64,000 bases of DNA, taken from contig NZ_JABFDF010000001.1 of NCBI RefSeq assembly GCF_013403985.1, positions 1 through 64,000 of the forward strand, read 5' to 3'. Source of the stretch: Winogradskyella ludwigii. GTDB lineage: Bacteria; Bacteroidota; Bacteroidia; Flavobacteriales; Flavobacteriaceae. Of the stretch, positions 25,134 to 33,984 are shown piece by piece; within the stretch, counting starts at the first letter, position 1; each line of letters starts with the position of its first letter. The notes below the pieces were generated by a model. That model did not search any database and was not told the origin of the DNA. It saw only the letters and a program-made list of their open reading frames with translations. A program made the translations under genes and the position numbers.

Positions 25134-25219
25134 AAAAAAATCTAAAACCACCAACTTAGAGCTTGTTAGTAATACGTTAAAAAACATACCACATGTACTT
25201 TTTTATATATCTTTACGAT

Positions 25220-25822
25220 ATGCAGCAAGAATTAAAATCACAACTCACAAAACAGCACATTGTAAATGAAGCCTTTACGTTGTTTTATGAACATGGATTT
25301 AAATCTACAAGTATTAATGACGTGATGAAAGCTGCAAAAATGACAAAAGGAGCATTTTATCACCATTATAAAAGTAAACAGCAACTTGGTATAGAAGTTA
25401 TAGAATTAAAAGTTCAAAAACGTGTTTATGATGGTATGATTTTACCATTAAAGCAACAAGGTAATGCTATGGAAATTTTAGAAAGTACATTTCTGAATAG
25501 ACTAAAGTCGTTCCCGTTTTATGACAAGCAACATGGTTGTCCTATGAATAATTTAATCAATGAAATAGGAAATTATGAGGCCAGCTATCAATTGGCTTTA
25601 AAACATATTGTAGAAAAGTGGAAATCAGCATTGGTTCTTCTCATAAAAAGAGGTCAAGACGAGAATATTATAAAAAAAGACGTATCAGGTGAAGCCATTG
25701 CGATCTATCTCATTAGTGCGTTTGAAGGCATTAGAGGCCTTAGAAAACTATATAATGACGATTATATTTTAGATCAATACATCAAAGGGCTATCACTATA
25801 CTTACATCAATTAAAAGTTTAA
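25220..25822 (+). CDS. TetR/AcrR-family regulator
   Basis: A 200-residue one-component repressor-type regulator. The N-terminal HTH is GFKSTSINDVMKAAKMTKGAFYHHYKSKQQL (recognition helix TKGAFYHHY, split in text as the typical TetR block), and the C-terminal domain is a helical ligand-binding and dimerisation domain. An upstream ATG at 25193 would add a hydrophobic MYFFIYLYD, unusual for TetR proteins, so the ATG at 25220 is preferred. It leads a cluster with a HAD hydrolase and an SDR reductase. A 12-mer AAAAAACATACC occurs both before this gene (25179-25190) and before the HAD gene (25835-25846) and may be part of its operator. Confidence 0.85.
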   Translation: MQQELKSQLTKQHIVNEAFTLFYEHGFKSTSINDVMKAAKMTKGAFYHHYKSKQQLGIEVIELKVQKRVYDGMILPLKQQGNAMEILESTFLNRLKSFPFYDKQHGCPMNNLINEIGNYEASYQLALKHIVEKWKSALVLLIKRGQDENIIKKDVSGEAIAIYLISAFEGIRGLRKLYNDDYILDQYIKGLSLYLHQLKV

Positions 25823-25874
25823 TTTTTTTTAACCAAAAAACATACCGCAAAGAATGTTTTAATTATAATAATTC

Positions 25875-26675
25875 ATGAAAAACAACAGAAGAAATTTTAT
25901 TAAAAACACGGCATTACTCGGAATTGCAGGAGCTACAATACCTCAATTTGGATTTGCTGCTACGAAAAACGAAACACAAGAAAGTCCGATTATAAATACA
26001 CGACCAAAAGTTATATTTTTTGACGTTAATGAAACGTTATTAGACTTAACGGTTATGAAAAAAAGTGTAGGTGACATGCTTGGAGGAAGAAGTGAATTAT
26101 TACCTCTATGGTTTACAACTATGCTGCAATATTCATTAGTAACTACAGTAGGTAGACAATATAATGACTTTGGGATAATAGGTGCTGCAGCGCTGCAAAT
26201 GGTAGGTGCAAACAATGGCATTACTATAACTGAACAACAAGCTAAAGACGCTATTTTGGGTCCTATTCGTTCTTTACCTGCGCATCCTGAAGTAAAGGCC
26301 TCTTTACAAAGTTTAAAAGATGCTGGTTACAAACTTGTTTCTTTTACAAACTCATCTAATAAAGGAGTAAAAACACAGTTTGAAAACTCAGGATTACTAG
26401 ACTATTTTGAAGAACGCCTTAGTATTGAAGATATGGGGAAATTTAAACCTGATGCAGATGCTTACGATTGGGCAGCAAGAAAAATGAAAATAAAACCTTC
26501 TGAATGTTTGTTGGTCGCGGCACATGGATGGGATATTGCAGGTGCACTTTGGGCTGGTTGGAGAGGTGCTTTTATTAGCAGACCAGGAGCACAATTATAT
26601 CCGCTTTCTCCAAAACCAGAAATTAACGAACAAAATTTAGACCTTGTCGCTAAAAATTTAATCGCTTTAAAATAA
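25875..26675 (+). CDS. HAD-family hydrolase, haloacid dehalogenase type II-like, Tat-exported
   Basis: A 266-residue protein. The N-terminus MKNNRRNFIKNTALLGIAGA is a twin-arginine (Tat) signal, with cleavage likely near FGFAA. The catalytic domain matches haloacid dehalogenase type II proteins: motif 1 FFDVNETLLDL (nucleophile is the first Asp), motif 2 LVSFTNSSNKG, lysine in KFKPDADAYDWAARK, and motif 3/4 HGWDIAGALWAGWRGAF. Substrates of the family include 2-haloacids, but many members differ. Periplasmic export of such a hydrolase is unusual. It lies between the TetR gene and a short-chain reductase, spaced 6 bp from the latter. Confidence 0.82.
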   Translation: MKNNRRNFIKNTALLGIAGATIPQFGFAATKNETQESPIINTRPKVIFFDVNETLLDLTVMKKSVGDMLGGRSELLPLWFTTMLQYSLVTTVGRQYNDFGIIGAAALQMVGANNGITITEQQAKDAILGPIRSLPAHPEVKASLQSLKDAGYKLVSFTNSSNKGVKTQFENSGLLDYFEERLSIEDMGKFKPDADAYDWAARKMKIKPSECLLVAAHGWDIAGALWAGWRGAFISRPGAQLYPLSPKPEINEQNLDLVAKNLIALK

Positions 26676-26681
26676 CATATT

Positions 26682-27416
26682 ATGAAACTAAAAAATAAAG
26701 TCGTCATTGTAACAGGTGCCTCTAGAGGCATCGGTAAAGAAGTCGCCTTACTGTTAGCTAAAAATGGAGCTACCGTAATAGTTAACCATTCAAATAGCGA
26801 AGATGAAGCCAACCAAACCGTAAAAGACATCATTGATAATGGTGGCAAAGCATTAGCAATTAAAGCAGATGTGAGTCAGAAAGATCAAGTAACCAATCTT
26901 TTCGATACAACCATTGAAACCTATGGTAAAGTCGATGTTTTAATAAATAATGCTGGCATTATGTATAATAAATTTCTAAAAGATAATACCCAAGAGGAAT
27001 TTACTAAACTCTTTGATGTAAACGTTAGAGGTATTTTTAACACGCTTCAAGAGGCAGACCAAAAACTAGCTGACAATGGCATCATTATAAACTTCTCATC
27101 GAGTACAGCAAAACTGATGTTTCCAAAATATGCATTATACTCAGCGACAAAAGCAGCTGTAGAACAAATTACAAGAGTTTTTTCTAAGGAAGTTGGAAGA
27201 GGTATTTCGGTTAATGCTATCGCTCCAGGTGCCACAGCAACAGAATTATTCTTAAACGGAAAATCACAAGAAATCATTGATAAAATGAGTGCAATGAATG
27301 CATTTAATAGACTTGCTGAACCTATAGATATTGCCAGAGTTGTTTTATTCATGGCTAGCGATGATTCTAAATGGATTTCTGGACAAGTTATTGGCGCCAA
27401 TGGTGCATTGGTGTAA
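26682..27416 (+). CDS. Short-chain dehydrogenase/reductase
   Basis: A 244-residue NAD(P)-dependent SDR of the classical type: glycine motif TGASRGIG (about 10-17), NNAG (about 88-91), catalytic Ser in INFSSSTA, Tyr/Lys in YALYSATKAA, and the PG motif AIAPGATATELF. It is similar in layout to 3-oxoacyl-ACP reductases and glucose dehydrogenase-like enzymes; the substrate is unknown. Co-transcribed with the Tat-exported HAD protein, though the SDR itself is cytoplasmic. The hairpin at 27498-27531 terminates the unit. Confidence 0.88.
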   Translation: MKLKNKVVIVTGASRGIGKEVALLLAKNGATVIVNHSNSEDEANQTVKDIIDNGGKALAIKADVSQKDQVTNLFDTTIETYGKVDVLINNAGIMYNKFLKDNTQEEFTKLFDVNVRGIFNTLQEADQKLADNGIIINFSSSTAKLMFPKYALYSATKAAVEQITRVFSKEVGRGISVNAIAPGATATELFLNGKSQEIIDKMSAMNAFNRLAEPIDIARVVLFMASDDSKWISGQVIGANGALV

Positions 27417-27497
27417 CAGACGATTAATCAAAAAGGATTTTTAGAGGAACTTTAAAAACATCCCGTTTACAATACCACTTAGTATTTTATGTTATAA

Positions 27498-27531
27498 AAA
27501 AAGACCATCTTTTTAGAAAGATGGTCTTTTT
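27498..27531. terminator. Bidirectional Rho-independent terminator
   Basis: A perfect 15-bp stem, AAAAAGACCATCTTT with AAAGATGGTCTTTTT, and a 4-base loop, between the convergent SDR and ndk genes. Confidence 0.92.
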
Positions 27532-27551
27532 AATATGATATAATGTTTTGA

Positions 27552-27971
27552 CTAAAACATATCTCTACCTGCAAAATGGAAAGCACCTTCAATAGCTGCA
27601 TTTTCATCGCTATCACTTCCGTGAGCTGCATTTTCTCCAATAGAAGCTGCATATAATTTACGGATAGTACCTTCTGCTGCATCAGCAGGATTAGTAGCAC
27701 CAATCAATGTTCTAAAATCCTCTACTGCGTTATCTTTTTCTAAGATAGCTGCAACGATAGGACCACGTGTCATATATTCAACTAACTCTCCAAAAAATGG
27801 ACGTTCGTTGTGTATTGCATAAAATTCTTCAGCATCTGCTGTAGTCATTTGTGTCAATTTCATTGCTACGATTCTAAAACCTGAAGCAGTAATTTTTTCT
27901 AATATTGCGCCAATGTGTCCTTTTTCAACAGCATCAGGCTTTAACATTGTAAATGTTCTGTTAGTTGCCAT
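27552..27971 (-). CDS. ndk: Nucleoside diphosphate kinase
   Basis: A 139-residue cytoplasmic enzyme that transfers the gamma-phosphate of ATP to nucleoside diphosphates through a phospho-histidine. The active-site His117 is in [11 protein letters not shown], and the N-terminus [14 protein letters not shown] is diagnostic. Length is standard for bacterial Ndk. It is transcribed alone from a good promoter (TTG-N19-TACTTTTG) and shares a terminator with the opposing SDR gene. Confidence 0.98.
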   Translation of the reverse strand: MATNRTFTMLKPDAVEKGHIGAILEKITASGFRIVAMKLTQMTTADAEEFYAIHNERPFFGELVEYMTRGPIVAAILEKDNAVEDFRTLIGATNPADAAEGTIRKLYAASIGENAAHGSDSDENAAIEGAFHFAGRDMF

Positions 27972-27992
27972 GTATTTTTTTTAAATGAGCTG

Positions 27993-28022
27993 CAAAAGTA
28001 ATACATTTCTTTAATTAATCAA
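27993..28022 (-). promoter_or_regulatory. ndk promoter
   Basis: On the minus strand, TTG (28022-28020) is followed after 19 bp by TACTTTTG (28000-27993). Both elements and the spacing match the Bacteroidota sigma-ABfr consensus (TTG, 17-23 bp, TAnnTTTG). The predicted leader is about 15-18 nt. Confidence 0.7.
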
Positions 28023-28232
28023 GAGCTGTTAATCATTAATTTAGCATCTACTATATAGCCTTTGAAGACCGTATTACAAAAGGAATTTGGCTTCTAAAAT
28101 CAATGATAAACAATTACCAAATTTTAAATCAAATACGTTTTAAGTCATTATAACAGAAAAATTACAAATTTTTAGCATTTCAAATTGACAATTCTTTATC
28201 ATAAAATGTAAAAAAACGTATCTTCGCCACCT

Positions 28233-29252
28233 ATGAATACAGCAGAAATATCAGAAGTAAAAGCATTATTATCAAAACCAAAGAACATTGTTATTGTTCC
28301 GCATAGAAACCCAGATGGAGATGCTATGGGTTCTACTTTAGGATTGTATCATTATTTAAAATTATACAATCATAATGTAACCGTTATTGCGCCTAATGAT
28401 TATCCTGATTTTTTAAAATGGTTACCAGGAGATGAAACCGTTTTAAAGTTTGAAACACAACAAAAAGACTGTAATACACTAATTGAAAAAGCAGATCTTA
28501 TTTTTACTTTAGATTTTAATGCATTTCATAGAGCAGGACAACCAATGGCTGAAGTCTTAGAAGCCTCTTCTGCAACAAAACTGATGATAGACCATCACCA
28601 ACAACCAGATGATTATGCCAAATACATGTATTCTGATGTAAAGATGTCTTCAACCTGTGAAATGGTTTATAATTTTATTGAAATGCTTAGTGATGTAGAA
28701 AAAATCAATTCTACTATTGCAACTTGCTTATATGTTGGTATTATGACAGACACAGGTTCTTTCAGATTTCCAGCGACAACGAGTAGAACGCACTATGTTA
28801 TTGGAAATTTGATTGAGAAAGGAGCTAACAACTCTCAAATTCATAATAATATATATGATACTAATAGTTATAGTCGTTTGCAATTATTAGGTAGAGCTAT
28901 GCAAAACCTCAAGGTCATTCCAGAATCAAGAACCGCATATATGTCGCTTTCTCAAGCGGAATTGGATGAATTCAACTTTAAAAAAGGAGATACTGAAGGT
29001 TTTGTAAATTATGCATTATCCTTAAATAATATTATTTTTGCTGCGATTTTTATAGAAAGTAAACAGGATCAAATTATAAAAATTTCATTACGTAGTAAAG
29101 GTGAGTTTTCAGTAAACGAATTCTCGAGAGCCCATTTTCATGGAGGTGGCCATACCAATGCTGCTGGAGGACGTAGTGATGATGATATGCAAACAACAAT
29201 AACCAATTTTATTAGTATATTACCACAATATAAACAAGATTTGATCCAGTAA
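28233..29252 (+). CDS. nrnA: DHH-family nanoRNase / pAp phosphatase
   Basis: A 339-residue cytoplasmic phosphoesterase that degrades very short RNA oligomers and/or 3'-phosphoadenosine 5'-phosphate. The DHH domain has HRNPDGDAMGS (residues 24-34), LDFNAFHRAG and MIDHHQQPDDY. The DHHA1 domain ends with the RNA-binding GGGHTNAAGG. Length is typical. A -7-like TATCTTCG (28219-28226) ends only 6 bp before the ATG, implying a very short or absent leader. The gldI gene follows 34 bp downstream. Confidence 0.93.
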   Translation: MNTAEISEVKALLSKPKNIVIVPHRNPDGDAMGSTLGLYHYLKLYNHNVTVIAPNDYPDFLKWLPGDETVLKFETQQKDCNTLIEKADLIFTLDFNAFHRAGQPMAEVLEASSATKLMIDHHQQPDDYAKYMYSDVKMSSTCEMVYNFIEMLSDVEKINSTIATCLYVGIMTDTGSFRFPATTSRTHYVIGNLIEKGANNSQIHNNIYDTNSYSRLQLLGRAMQNLKVIPESRTAYMSLSQAELDEFNFKKGDTEGFVNYALSLNNIIFAAIFIESKQDQIIKISLRSKGEFSVNEFSRAHFHGGGHTNAAGGRSDDDMQTTITNFISILPQYKQDLIQ

Positions 29253-29286
29253 GCCCCAAAATTGGCTTCAAATTAAATATTTAAAC

Positions 29287-29820
29287 ATGAAAAACCTATT
29301 TATACTCGCTGCAGTATTATTGTTGTGTTTTAGTTGTAAAACTCCCGAAGCACGACGACCAGAATCTGTGCAGTCTGGTTCTTTTTTAAAAGCCTCTGCA
29401 GAACGTAACAAAAAACTGAATGAACTTGAAAGAGGACAAATTCAAGACATTATAAAAAGTAATCCTGCAAACAACTATATCGCTTCAGAAAGTGGTTTTT
29501 GGTATTATTACTCTACTAAAATCGAAAGCGATACTATACAGCCTCAATTTGGTGATGTTATAAATTTCACCTTTGATGTTTCTAATCTTGAAGGTGACGA
29601 AATTTACTCAAACACAACTAAAACCTACGTTATGGACAAAGAAGAATTGTTCACAGGTTTACGAGAAGGCTTAAAACTTTTAAAACCTACCGAATCCGTA
29701 ACTTTCATATTTCCATCACAAAAAGCATTTGGTTATTATGGAGATGAAGATAAAATAGGAACCAATGTTCCCTTAATTTGCGACGTAACTTTAAACACTA
29801 TAATTCAAAAAAATGATTAA
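29287..29820 (+). CDS. gldI: Gliding-motility FKBP-type peptidyl-prolyl isomerase lipoprotein GldI
   Basis: A 177-residue lipoprotein: signal ending [17 protein letters not shown] (Cys17), as in known GldI proteins. The FKBP domain covers residues 80-175 ([54 protein letters not shown]). GldI is required for gliding and T9SS function in Flavobacterium johnsoniae, probably by folding periplasmic or outer-membrane components. This fits the several T9SS substrates in the window. It overlaps the next isomerase gene by 8 bases and follows nrnA, a common flavobacterial arrangement. Confidence 0.9.
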   Translation: MKNLFILAAVLLLCFSCKTPEARRPESVQSGSFLKASAERNKKLNELERGQIQDIIKSNPANNYIASESGFWYYYSTKIESDTIQPQFGDVINFTFDVSNLEGDEIYSNTTKTYVMDKEELFTGLREGLKLLKPTESVTFIFPSQKAFGYYGDEDKIGTNVPLICDVTLNTIIQKND

Positions 29821-31030
29821 AAAAGCACTTACAGCATTAGTTGTACTATTAGTATTGGCAAATATATCTTGCCAGGCACGTTATTCTGATTTAGAAGATG
29901 GGCTTTATGCCGAAATTGTAACTTCTAAAGACACCATGGTTGCAAAACTGTTTTTTGAAAAAGCACCTGTTACTGTAGCAAATTTTGTTGCTTTAGCGGA
30001 AGGTACTCACCCTTTGGTAGAAGAAGAATTTAAAGGAAAACCTTTTTATGACGATTTAACCTTTCATCGTGTAATGAACAATTTCATGATACAAGGAGGT
30101 GATCCAACAGGAACTGGAACTGGTGATCCTGGGTATAAGTTTGAAGATGAAATTATTGAAGAATTAAAACATGATAAACCAGGAATGCTTTCAATGGCCA
30201 ATTCTGGCGTTAATTCTAATGGAAGCCAATTTTTTATCACAGAAAAAGCAACTCCATGGTTAGATGGTTATGATGCAGAAGGCATGATAAAAGATTGTAG
30301 CAATCCTAGAGTAGCTTGTCATGCTGTTTTTGGTGAATTAGTAAAAGGACTTGCAATATTAGATACTATATCTAATGTAAAAGTTCAACCAAGATCCAAT
30401 AAACCACTTGAAGATGTTGTTATTAAGAAAATTAGCATCATAAGAAAAGGTTCAGCTGCAAAAAAGTTCGATGCTCCTAAAGTATTCACTGAAGAATTAC
30501 CAAAAATAAAAGAACGTGTTGCAGCGGCAAAAGCAGAAGCTGCTGTTAAAGCCGAAGAAGCTAAAAAAGCTGCTAAAGCGAAAGCTGAAGAAGCAAAAAA
30601 TGATTTCTTAAATAGGAATGCCGAATTAAAAGGACGTAAAATTGAATCTCCAACAGGAATGGCAATGATCTTTACACACGAAAGTAAAGGTGTTACTCCA
30701 AAAGCAACAGACCGTGTTAATATTGATTGTGCTGGTTATTTAGAAAATGGAGATTTATTTTGGACAACACAAAAAGACGTTGCTCAGAAAAATGGAAAAT
30801 ATGACGAAAGACAAGACCAAGCAGGACGCTACGTTCCTTTTGATATGCCTTACAACGAAACCGCTGGTTTAATTGCAGGTTTCAGAGAAGCAATGTTAAA
30901 CATGAAAATTGGGGATAAAGCAAGAGTCTTTATTCCGTACTATTTAGGTTATGGAGAAAGAGGAAATCCTCCTGTTATTCCTGCAAGTGCTAACCTTGTT
31001 TTTGATGTGGAATTGGTAAGTATTAAATAA
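29813..31030 (+). CDS. Cyclophilin-FKBP fusion peptidyl-prolyl isomerase lipoprotein
   Basis: A 405-residue lipoprotein (signal ending [11 protein letters not shown], Cys20) with two different prolyl isomerase folds. The N-terminal cyclophilin domain (about 28-215) has [40 protein letters not shown] and [11 protein letters not shown] charged Ala/Lys/Glu helical linker (about 230-270) follows, then a C-terminal FKBP domain (about 285-405; [58 protein letters not shown]). It is translationally coupled to gldI by an 8-base overlap. It probably assists folding of secreted proteins in the periplasm. Confidence 0.93.
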   Translation: MIKKALTALVVLLVLANISCQARYSDLEDGLYAEIVTSKDTMVAKLFFEKAPVTVANFVALAEGTHPLVEEEFKGKPFYDDLTFHRVMNNFMIQGGDPTGTGTGDPGYKFEDEIIEELKHDKPGMLSMANSGVNSNGSQFFITEKATPWLDGYDAEGMIKDCSNPRVACHAVFGELVKGLAILDTISNVKVQPRSNKPLEDVVIKKISIIRKGSAAKKFDAPKVFTEELPKIKERVAAAKAEAAVKAEEAKKAAKAKAEEAKNDFLNRNAELKGRKIESPTGMAMIFTHESKGVTPKATDRVNIDCAGYLENGDLFWTTQKDVAQKNGKYDERQDQAGRYVPFDMPYNETAGLIAGFREAMLNMKIGDKARVFIPYYLGYGERGNPPVIPASANLVFDVELVSIK

Positions 31031-31053
31031 TACGTTTCTTAATACAAGACATA

Positions 31054-31093
31054 AAAAAGCAGCTAATCAAAATTTCTTGATTAGCTGCTTTTT
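31054..31093. terminator. Bidirectional Rho-independent terminator
   Basis: A perfect 17-bp stem, AAAAAGCAGCTAATCAA with TTGATTAGCTGCTTTTT, and a 6-base loop, after the isomerase gene and facing the convergent pepD gene. Confidence 0.93.
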
Positions 31094-31115
31094 GTTTTAA
31101 TATATTTAGATATTT

Positions 31116-31148
31116 AGACCTGTCAAGTTTTAAAAACCTGACAGGTCT
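31116..31148 (+). terminator. Second hairpin with T-run; possible dispersed repeat
   Basis: AGACCTGTCAAGTTT pairs with AAACCTGACAGGTCT (15 bp, one mismatch), followed by a T-run. A strong terminator already stands 20 bp upstream, so it may instead be a copy of a mobile palindromic element containing CCTGTCAGG-like arms. Confidence 0.6.
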
Positions 31149-31160
31149 TTTTTATGCATT

Positions 31161-32624
31161 TTAAGCTTTAGGAATATTTTCTAATATCTCAAGTACAAAC
31201 TTCCAATACTTCTGTGCAGAAGATATTTGAGCACGTTCATCTGGTGAGTGTGCTCCTTTAATATTAGGACCAAAACTAATCATATCCATATCAGGATAGT
31301 TAGTTCCTAAAATACCACATTCTAATCCTGCATGGCAAGCTGCAACATGTGGTTTTTCTCCATTATTTAAACGTTCGTAAATTGGTACTAGTACTTTTAA
31401 GATATCAGAATCCATGTTAGGAGCCCATCCAGGATAATCTCCAGACAATTCTACTTCACAACCTGTAAGTTCAAAAACAGCGCGCAATGTATTGGCTAAA
31501 TCTAACTTTGTACTCTCTACAGAACTACGCGTTAAACAACCAATTTTAATATGTCCATCTTTTACAATAACTCTAGCGATATTGTTAGACGTTTCTACTA
31601 AACCTTCAATATCTGGACTCATTCTATAAACACCATTCCAAGCAGCATACAAAGCTCTAGTTAGACCTTCTTGCACACCTAAATCCATTATTTTTTCTGG
31701 AGTCTCTATTTTAGAAACCACAATTTCTAAATCTGGTTCCATCGTTTTAAACTCTACTTTTAGCATGTCTGCAAAGTCTTTCATTTCAGATTCAAAAGCA
31801 TCTTCATGAACAGCATCGATTGCAACGGTTGCATTACTTTCTCTTGGAATTGCATTACGTAAACTTCCACCATCAATTTCAGAAATACGTAGACCGAAGT
31901 TTTCAAAGCCATCAAATAATAAACGGTTCATTAATTTGTTGGCATTTCCTAGACCTTCGTGAATTTGCATTCCAGAATGGCCACCTTGTAAACCTTTTAC
32001 GGTGATTTTATACCCTAATTTAAACTCAGGAGTTTCTTCTTCATTGTAATCACGTGTCGCAGTTACATCAATTCCTCCTGCACAACCTACTCCAATTTCA
32101 TCATCTTCTTCGGTATCTAAATTTAAAAGAATCTCACCCTTAAGTAAACCACCTTTTAAACCTTGAGCACCTGTCATTCCTGTTTCTTCGTCAATAGTAA
32201 ATAAGGCTTCCAATGAAGGATGTGCAATAGTATCGCTTTCTAAAATTGCCATAATAGTGGCAACGCCTAAACCATTATCCGCTCCAAGAGTTGTTCCTTT
32301 TGCTTTTACCCAATCACCAACAACATGCATTTCTATACCTTGTTCATCAAAATCAAAAACAGTGTCATTATTTTTTTGATGTACCATATCTAAATGCGAT
32401 TGCATCACAATGGCTTTTCTATCTTCCATACCTTTTGTGGCAGGCTTGCGGATAATTACATTTCCAACTTCGTCTTCTATGGTTTCTAAACCTAAATTGT
32501 TTCCGAAATCTTTCATGAATTGAATCACACGTTCTTCTTTTTTAGAAGGTCGTGGCACAGCATTTAAATCTGCAAATTTATTCCAAAGTTGTTTTGGCTC
32601 TAAGGCTCTTATTTCTGAACTCAT
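31161..32624 (-). CDS. pepD: Aminoacyl-histidine dipeptidase (M20/PepD)
   Basis: A 487-residue cytoplasmic zinc dipeptidase (beta-Ala-His dipeptidase family). Metal and catalytic motifs are visible: VMQSHLDMVHQKN (His ligand and catalytic Asp), GADNGLGVATIMAIL (bridging Asp), FTIDEETGMTGAQGL (general-base Glu and ligand), and CHAGLECGIL. The lid/dimerisation domain lies between. Length fits PepD. It is transcribed alone from a promoter with TACCTTTG (minus strand). Function: hydrolysis of Xaa-His and other dipeptides, complementing the secreted S46 peptidase. Confidence 0.95.
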   Translation of the reverse strand: MSSEIRALEPKQLWNKFADLNAVPRPSKKEERVIQFMKDFGNNLGLETIEDEVGNVIIRKPATKGMEDRKAIVMQSHLDMVHQKNNDTVFDFDEQGIEMHVVGDWVKAKGTTLGADNGLGVATIMAILESDTIAHPSLEALFTIDEETGMTGAQGLKGGLLKGEILLNLDTEEDDEIGVGCAGGIDVTATRDYNEEETPEFKLGYKITVKGLQGGHSGMQIHEGLGNANKLMNRLLFDGFENFGLRISEIDGGSLRNAIPRESNATVAIDAVHEDAFESEMKDFADMLKVEFKTMEPDLEIVVSKIETPEKIMDLGVQEGLTRALYAAWNGVYRMSPDIEGLVETSNNIARVIVKDGHIKIGCLTRSSVESTKLDLANTLRAVFELTGCEVELSGDYPGWAPNMDSDILKVLVPIYERLNNGEKPHVAACHAGLECGILGTNYPDMDMISFGPNIKGAHSPDERAQISSAQKYWKFVLEILENIPKA

Positions 32625-32646
32625 ATGTCTTGATTATATTGAATTG

Positions 32647-32654
32647 CAAAGGTA
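32647..32654 (-). promoter_or_regulatory. pepD -7 promoter element
   Basis: TACCTTTG on the minus strand matches TAnnTTTG exactly and lies 22 bp before the ATG. No TTG was found at the expected -33 distance. Confidence 0.5.
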
Positions 32655-32733
32655 CAAAATACGATTATCTCTTTATTAGCATTGTCAACTTGTTTCTCTA
32701 CTACAAAGTAATTAGGAAATTCAATCTTTTCCC

Positions 32734-32741
32734 TATTTTTG
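32734..32741 (+). promoter_or_regulatory. -7 element immediately before the DUF3810 gene
   Basis: TATTTTTG matches TAnnTTTG and ends only 4 bp before the ATG at 32746. If used, the transcript would start at or next to the start codon (leaderless). Confidence 0.4.
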
Positions 32742-32745
32742 ATAC

Positions 32746-33813
32746 ATGCGAAAAAACGTAAAACTTATTCTTGTTATTTTCTTCGGAATTCAATTGCTTT
32801 TCTTATCTCAATTGAAGCATTATCCGGAATTTGTTGAGCAATTTTACAGCAATGGACTTTATGTTTTCTTGTCTAAACTTAGTCGCTATATTTTTGGTTG
32901 GATTCCTTTTTCGGTTGGAGATATTTTATACACACTAGCCGGAATTTATTTGATAAGATGGTTAATTATAAATCGGAAACGCATCATTAAAGACACGAAG
33001 AATTGGTTTCTAGATATTGGTGCCACTTTATCTATTGTATATTTCGCATTTCATATGCTTTGGGCTTTTAACTATTACAGACAACCCTTATATAAATCCT
33101 TAAACCTTAAAGCCGATTATACCAGTGAGGAACTCGTTTCATTCACTAAACGTTTAATTTTAAAATCGAATGACTTACAATTTCAACTTACAAAAAACGA
33201 TACTGTCAAAGTTGAATTGCCTTATAGTAAAGCTGAAATTTTCAATAAAGTAAAAGACGGTTACCAAACACTTTCAGAAATTTATCCTCATCTTGAATAC
33301 CATCCAAAAAGCATTAAAAAATCAATTTATAGTTTGCCTTTAACTTATATGGGATTTTCTGGTTATCTAAACCCATTTACCAATGAAGCTCAGGTTAACG
33401 GCTTAATTTCAACTTATAAGTTTCCAACAACCTCTTGTCACGAAGCTGCTCACCAACTAGGTTACGCAGCAGAAAATGAAGCCAATTTTATAGGAAGCTT
33501 AGCTGCTATTCATAATGATGATACGTATTTTAAATATTCAGGCTACACGTTTGCATTGCGTTATTGTTTAGCCGAAGTTTATAAAAGAGATCCTGAATTA
33601 TACGAGAAATTGCTACCTACTATAAATAAAGGTATCTTAAAAAATTATCAAGAGGTAAAAGATTTCTGGAACGCATACGAAAATCCAATCGAACCTATCT
33701 TTGAAGTAACCTTTGACAATTTCTTAAAAGCAAATAATCAATCTTCGGGTATGCAGAGCTACAGCTATGTGGTGGCACTTTTGGTTAACTATTACACAGA
33801 CAAAAACCTATAG
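32746..33813 (+). CDS. DUF3810 membrane-anchored putative zinc metalloprotease
   Basis: A 355-residue protein with three N-terminal hydrophobic segments (about 6-24, 55-75, 92-112) and a soluble C-terminal domain of the DUF3810 family. The motif CHEAAHQLGYAAENEAN gives His232, Glu233, His236 and a candidate third ligand at Glu243 or Glu245. That is an HExxH zinc-protease signature. The substrate is unknown. It is divergently transcribed from pepD. Confidence 0.85.
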   Translation: MRKNVKLILVIFFGIQLLFLSQLKHYPEFVEQFYSNGLYVFLSKLSRYIFGWIPFSVGDILYTLAGIYLIRWLIINRKRIIKDTKNWFLDIGATLSIVYFAFHMLWAFNYYRQPLYKSLNLKADYTSEELVSFTKRLILKSNDLQFQLTKNDTVKVELPYSKAEIFNKVKDGYQTLSEIYPHLEYHPKSIKKSIYSLPLTYMGFSGYLNPFTNEAQVNGLISTYKFPTTSCHEAAHQLGYAAENEANFIGSLAAIHNDDTYFKYSGYTFALRYCLAEVYKRDPELYEKLLPTINKGILKNYQEVKDFWNAYENPIEPIFEVTFDNFLKANNQSSGMQSYSYVVALLVNYYTDKNL

Positions 33814-33984
33814 CATATCTTAAATATCTGTTTAATCTAAGGTGAAATATTGATAAAAAACAGTTTCTTATAAATGGTGCTTAAGACGACATCTATCGTC
33901 CTTTAAAACGTTAAAATATTGAATTTAAAAGCCCTTTCAAGCTTTAATTCCTATATTTAGATCGTTAATTCAACCAACCATTTT

